NCBI GenBank assembly: GCA_001604565.1
Contig: LVBV01000007.1
Span: 62,001 to 126,000, forward strand
Source: Puniceicoccales bacterium Verruco_01
Lineage (GTDB): Bacteria > Verrucomicrobiota > Verrucomicrobiia > Opitutales > Oceanipulchritudinaceae
DNA: 64,000 bases
Direction: 5' to 3'
Shown here: positions 61,247 to 64,000 of the stretch, piece by piece
Layout: the number at the start of each line of letters is the position of its first letter
Numbering within the stretch: position 1 is the stretch's first letter
Notes under the pieces: generated by a model
What the model was told of the DNA's origin: nothing
Database searches by the model: none
The model's input: only the letters and a program-made list of their open reading frames with translations
Position numbers and translations under genes: made by a program

Positions 61247-61275
61247 TTGACAGTCCCTTTTCTTCCCTGCACAAA
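61247..61275 (+). promoter_or_regulatory. Possible promoter of hpt
   Basis: TTGACA (61247-61252) is a perfect -35 box; the best downstream partner at 17 bp reads CACAAA (61270-61275), a weak -10. The 204-bp gap between divergent yajC and hpt must hold promoters for both; the yajC side was not resolved. Confidence 0.3.
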
Positions 61276-61304
61276 ACTCAGCTTCCCCTTCTTGAATTTC
61301 CGCG

Positions 61305-61859
61305 ATGCATCATGACTTGCACAGGGTTTTGGTCTCTGCCCAGCAGCTTCAGGCGCGTGTAAAGGAACTGGGTCGGCAGATAACCCTCGATTATCGCGAG
61401 AATGGGGATCTGACGATCGTCGTCATCATCAACGGGGCGATCGTCTTCGCCTCGGACCTCATCCGCTGTATCGACCTTCCCCTGCGGCTGGACTGCATGC
61501 GCGTTTCCAGCTACCGGGACGAGACAAAGCCCGTGTCCGCGCCGGAGATTCTCGACACCGTGCGGCTGGATCTTGCCGGTCGCCACGTGCTGCTCATCGA
61601 CGACATCATGGACACCGGTCGCACGACGGAAAACGTCTCGAAGATTCTGGCCGGGGCGGGCCCGGCGTCGCTGCGCATCTGCGTTCTTCTGGAAAAGAAG
61701 GGGCGCCGCGAGGTGGGGATCAATCCCGACTACGTCGGCTTCCAGATTCCGGACGAATTCGTCGTCGGCTACGGGCTGGATTTCGCCGAGCAATATCGGA
61801 ACCTGCCGATGATCGGCGTGTTGCGCCCCGAGGCGCAGAATCCGCCCGTCTGGCGCTGA
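61305..61859 (+). CDS. hpt: Hypoxanthine phosphoribosyltransferase
   Basis: The 184-residue product is a type I PRTase that salvages hypoxanthine or guanine with PRPP. The PRPP loop VLLIDDIMDTGRTTENV lies at about 95-111, the SSYRDETKP flexible-loop element at about 66-74 and the C-terminal VGYGLDFAEQYRNLPMIGVL at about 152-171. The ATG at 61305 opens with HHDLHRVLVSAQQLQARVKEL, the usual N-terminal helix. It lies alone, divergent from yajC. Confidence 0.96.
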   Translation: MHHDLHRVLVSAQQLQARVKELGRQITLDYRENGDLTIVVIINGAIVFASDLIRCIDLPLRLDCMRVSSYRDETKPVSAPEILDTVRLDLAGRHVLLIDDIMDTGRTTENVSKILAGAGPASLRICVLLEKKGRREVGINPDYVGFQIPDEFVVGYGLDFAEQYRNLPMIGVLRPEAQNPPVWR

Positions 61860-61914
61860 AGGCAAACCCAGTTGCGCGCTTGCCGGGAGGGCGACTCCCT
61901 GTGATACTGCCTCC

Positions 61915-63063
61915 ATGAGGCGCTCTCTTTCCCTCGCGCTGGCCGTGGCGGCTCTGGCGGCGTTTCCCGCACTGACGCGCGCGGCGGACGCCGTGGACGG
62001 CTTCATCGACTCCCTCCAACGCACCCTGACGCGCCCCGCCGCCCTCACCGCGCGGGTTTCCTGCCGCACCTACGCGGGGAGCCTGCTCCTGCCACGGCGT
62101 CTGAGCGGGGTCGTCACCTTCTGCGACGGCGCCTCTGCCTTCCTCCTTGCCACGATCGCGGTGGAGGATGCGGGCCGGGACGGTACATCGGTGACGCATT
62201 CGGTTCTCGTGGCGGAGTCGGGAGACTCGATTGCCGTCGCGGACGGGGTGTCGGGATGCTTTTACACGGAAAGAACGGCGCGGACCGGCGCGCATCTTCT
62301 CTCCTCGCGGCTGGATGTGGTTTTTCTTTTGCTCCGCTATCCACAGCTTCTGGATTCCTTCCGCGGAGCGACGGGTACGGTGGCCGACGAGGTGTACGGG
62401 AGTGTTCCCGCACGGCGCATGGTGGTCGACGACGGGGCCCGCCATCTGGAAATCGTCGTGGACGCGGTGACGGGTTTTCCCCTGCGGATCGACCGCGCCC
62501 GCATGGATCCCAACCGTCCCGGCACCCGGACGGTGCTGGAGCTTTCGGAATACAAGGTGTCAGGCTCGCGTCCGCCGGAACCGCTCTTCGACGTGAATGC
62601 GCTCTTCGGCTTTCCGGCGCGGCGCTACGATCCGACGGGGCTCTTTCCCTCCGGGGATCTCTCGGAACTGACGCTGCGTATGCTGAACGGGACGGAGACG
62701 AAGTTTTCCGACTTTGCGGGAAAATGGGTTTTCCTCTGTTTCCATTCCGAGGACGGCCTGATTCGCGGACAGGGGGAGACCTTCACGGAAAAGGCGGGAG
62801 ACCTTGTCCGCTCCCGTGGCGGGGTGTTCATCGACGTGTATGCGGGGGATCTCGCCTCGACGATCAAGGCGTACAAGCCCGCATTCGCCGCTAGGGCGGG
62901 GAATCTGCCCTCCCGTCTGGGTCTGGACAAGGCGGGGCTGCCCTCGATTCTGGTCATCGGTCCCGACGGATCGGTGCGCGAAGAGCTCGTCGGCTACATT
63001 CCCTCGGTGACCGAAAAGGAGCTGGACGGGGTGATCGCCACGGTTCTTCCGCCGGCGAACTGA
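61915..63063 (+). CDS. Secreted protein with a thioredoxin-like domain lacking CxxC
   Basis: The 382-residue product has a signal peptide (about 1-23). Residues about 25-225 are beta-rich and resemble the LolA/LppX-type lipid-binding domain (SGVVTFCDGASAF..., then YGSVPARRMVVDDGARHLEIVVDAVTGFPLRI). Residues about 245-380 look like a TlpA/AhpC-type thioredoxin fold: LTLRMLNGTETKFSDFAGKWVFLCFHSEDG, later GLPSILVIGPDGSVREELVGYIP. The position that would hold CxxC reads CFHSEDG, so redox activity is unlikely. Function is unknown. The gene stands alone, ending 13 bases before the convergent regulator gene. Confidence 0.7.
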   Translation: MRRSLSLALAVAALAAFPALTRAADAVDGFIDSLQRTLTRPAALTARVSCRTYAGSLLLPRRLSGVVTFCDGASAFLLATIAVEDAGRDGTSVTHSVLVAESGDSIAVADGVSGCFYTERTARTGAHLLSSRLDVVFLLLRYPQLLDSFRGATGTVADEVYGSVPARRMVVDDGARHLEIVVDAVTGFPLRIDRARMDPNRPGTRTVLELSEYKVSGSRPPEPLFDVNALFGFPARRYDPTGLFPSGDLSELTLRMLNGTETKFSDFAGKWVFLCFHSEDGLIRGQGETFTEKAGDLVRSRGGVFIDVYAGDLASTIKAYKPAFAARAGNLPSRLGLDKAGLPSILVIGPDGSVREELVGYIPSVTEKELDGVIATVLPPAN

Positions 63064-63076
63064 AGACGCAAACCGC

Positions 63077-63775
63077 TCACTTTTCGCGGATCGCGAGGGT
63101 GACGCGCAGGTTCTTGTCTCCGGGAGTGCATTCGCATCGCGCCTGCATGAGGGCGGCCAGTTCCTCCAGCGCGGCGCATGGAACCGCACAGCTCCCGCAG
63201 CCGGCACCCGGGGATCCGGATTCGGAAAAGACAAACGTGACACGGCACGCCTCCGCCGTCTCCTCCAGCGACACAACAAGGCCAAGGCGTTCCCTTGGCC
63301 GGGCCCTCGCCACGGAGGCGACGAGGGTCAAAAGAAAGTCGCGGAGAACCGACTCGCTTACCGTCACGAGCACCGCGCGGGTCTTTTCGGGCATCGTCAC
63401 ACTGGAACCCTTCGGCAGTATGGCGCGGATCGTCTCCGCCTCGCCGGAGAGCCATTGGGCGATGTCGAGAAGGCAGGGCGGCTGCGCGTCGGTCGAATTC
63501 AGGGCGGAAATCCGCCGGATCAGGTGATGCGCCCGCACGGAGCTGTCGCGGATGATTTCCATGTCGTCGCGCAGAGGCGATCCCGGCTCGGTCTCCTCAA
63601 GGGCGTTTTCGCTCAAGGAGCACAGGCCCACCATCACATTGCTGAAGTCGTGCAGAAGCCCCTTTGTCGCTGCGGTTCGCCCCTCCTGAAGACGGTAGAG
63701 CGCGTCGGGGGAAAGTCGGGGCTGTTCGGAGGGGGCGTCGCCGGTCTCGGAGGGTGGGGTCACACTACTTTGCAT
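63077..63775 (-). CDS. Degenerate histidine kinase, probable histidine phosphotransferase
   Basis: The 232-residue product has a DHp-like helical pair with His42 in LLHDFSNVMVGL (HDFxN type) and a C-terminal half (about 125-230) that keeps the shape of a HATPase domain but not its ATP site: the N-box reads LLTLVASVARA without the key asparagines, and the expected DxGxG motif reads SESGSPGAG. No receiver or sensor domain is present. This matches ChpT/Spo0B-type histidine phosphotransferases. A GGGAGGA ribosome site lies six bases before the ATG at 63775, which decides it over the ATG at 63781. The partner kinase is not adjacent; candidates are at 27.6 and 36.8 kb. Confidence 0.72.
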   Translation of the reverse strand: MQSSVTPPSETGDAPSEQPRLSPDALYRLQEGRTAATKGLLHDFSNVMVGLCSLSENALEETEPGSPLRDDMEIIRDSSVRAHHLIRRISALNSTDAQPPCLLDIAQWLSGEAETIRAILPKGSSVTMPEKTRAVLVTVSESVLRDFLLTLVASVARARPRERLGLVVSLEETAEACRVTFVFSESGSPGAGCGSCAVPCAALEELAALMQARCECTPGDKNLRVTLAIREK

Positions 63776-63830
63776 CGGCATTCCTCCCTTTTGTTGGAGA
63801 GTCGGAACGCATTCTTTTCCCGGAGGACCC

Positions 63831-64000
63831 TCAGGCAGGGTCCGAGCGGAAGGACCGCTTGCCGGTGACCGAGTCGATTTTCACCCGTAGGATCGCGAGG
63901 TTCTCCGTCGCGGAATCGGGAAAGGTGGCGCCTTCCCCCGCGTATTTCCTTGCGAGGCATTCGAGCGCCGCCCGGCGCTGCGCGGTGTCCGTCAGAAACA
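63831..64000 (-). CDS. PPOX-type flavoprotein, C-terminal part only
   Basis: Only the last 55 codons are in the window, continuing past 64000. The visible part ends ENLAILRVKIDSVTGKRSFR before the TGA at 63831-63833. The pattern (ALECLARKYAGEG, later L.V.IDSVTGK) is the C-terminus of the pyridoxamine 5'-phosphate oxidase-like (split-barrel FMN) family, seen in many nitroreductase-like proteins. The substrate is not readable. It is upstream of the degenerate kinase on the same strand. Confidence 0.65.
   Translation of the reverse strand, partial: FLTDTAQRRAALECLARKYAGEGATFPDSATENLAILRVKIDSVTGKRSFRSDPA

Overview
The window comes from a high-GC, Gram-negative, motile bacterium. The most likely home is the PVC group, probably Verrucomicrobiota (Opitutae-like). 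This is inferred from the gene mix: KDO synthesis, MsbA-like and site-2-protease envelope functions, a fused SecDF, a GH130 phosphorylase, a LacI regulator with a short TVSLALRG-type recognition helix, a DUF3108 protein, and hybrid histidine kinases with long Pro/Ala tails. No 16S gene is present, so the assignment is tentative. Coding density is very high. Neighbouring genes overlap by 4-60 bp in several places, and several starts lack a clear Shine-Dalgarno sequence. I saw no insertion sequences, prophage genes or CRISPR arrays.

Layout. 1-7631 (minus): a late flagellar operon read fliQ-fliR-flhB-flhA-flhF-(101-aa membrane protein)-fliA-motA-motB. There is no fliP at its head and no flhG next to flhF. 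7960-8036: tRNA-Arg(ACG) with its own promoter and terminator. 8112-14000: flavin reductase-like protein, proB, kdsA, an acyl-activating ligase and a secreted PQQ-type propeller. 14013-21645 (minus): a LacI regulator, a Cys/Met-metabolism PLP enzyme, a LOG-family protein, and then a tightly coupled four-gene set made of an ACP-dehydratase fusion, a ketosynthase and two glycosyltransferases. This set is the best candidate for an undescribed pathway, probably an acyl-glycolipid or polyene-like product. 21809-27549: galE, a lipoprotein, histidinol-phosphatase-like hisN with an Rrf2 regulator, a second IMPase, a peroxiredoxin and argH.

27622-30679: a hybrid histidine kinase with a 270-residue Pro/Ala/Glu tail, then a 50-aa orphan gene with a strong terminator. 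30950-35202 (minus): the classic uppS-cdsA-dxr-rseP envelope/isoprenoid operon. 35240-40471: a secreted propeller, a PAS kinase carrying a dead receiver, a metallophosphoesterase and a DUF3108 protein. 40473-45232 (minus): lipoate ligase-like protein, 5'-nucleotidase, SpoU methyltransferase and a CNNM/CorC protein. 45374-49354 (minus): GH130, MsbA-like exporter, aquaporin. 49599-52003: hisC and a degenerate CNNM paralogue.

51981-61100 (mostly minus): a chagasin-like lipoprotein, prmA, another lipoprotein, purN, yebC, a queuosine-precursor transporter (plus), recJ with an apparent frameshift in an 8-G tract, secDF and yajC. 61305-64000: hpt, a secreted thioredoxin-like protein without CxxC, a degenerate histidine kinase that looks like a histidine phosphotransferase, and the C-terminus of a PPOX-type flavoprotein. 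The genes work mainly in envelope biogenesis, motility, amino-acid and nucleotide synthesis, and signalling.
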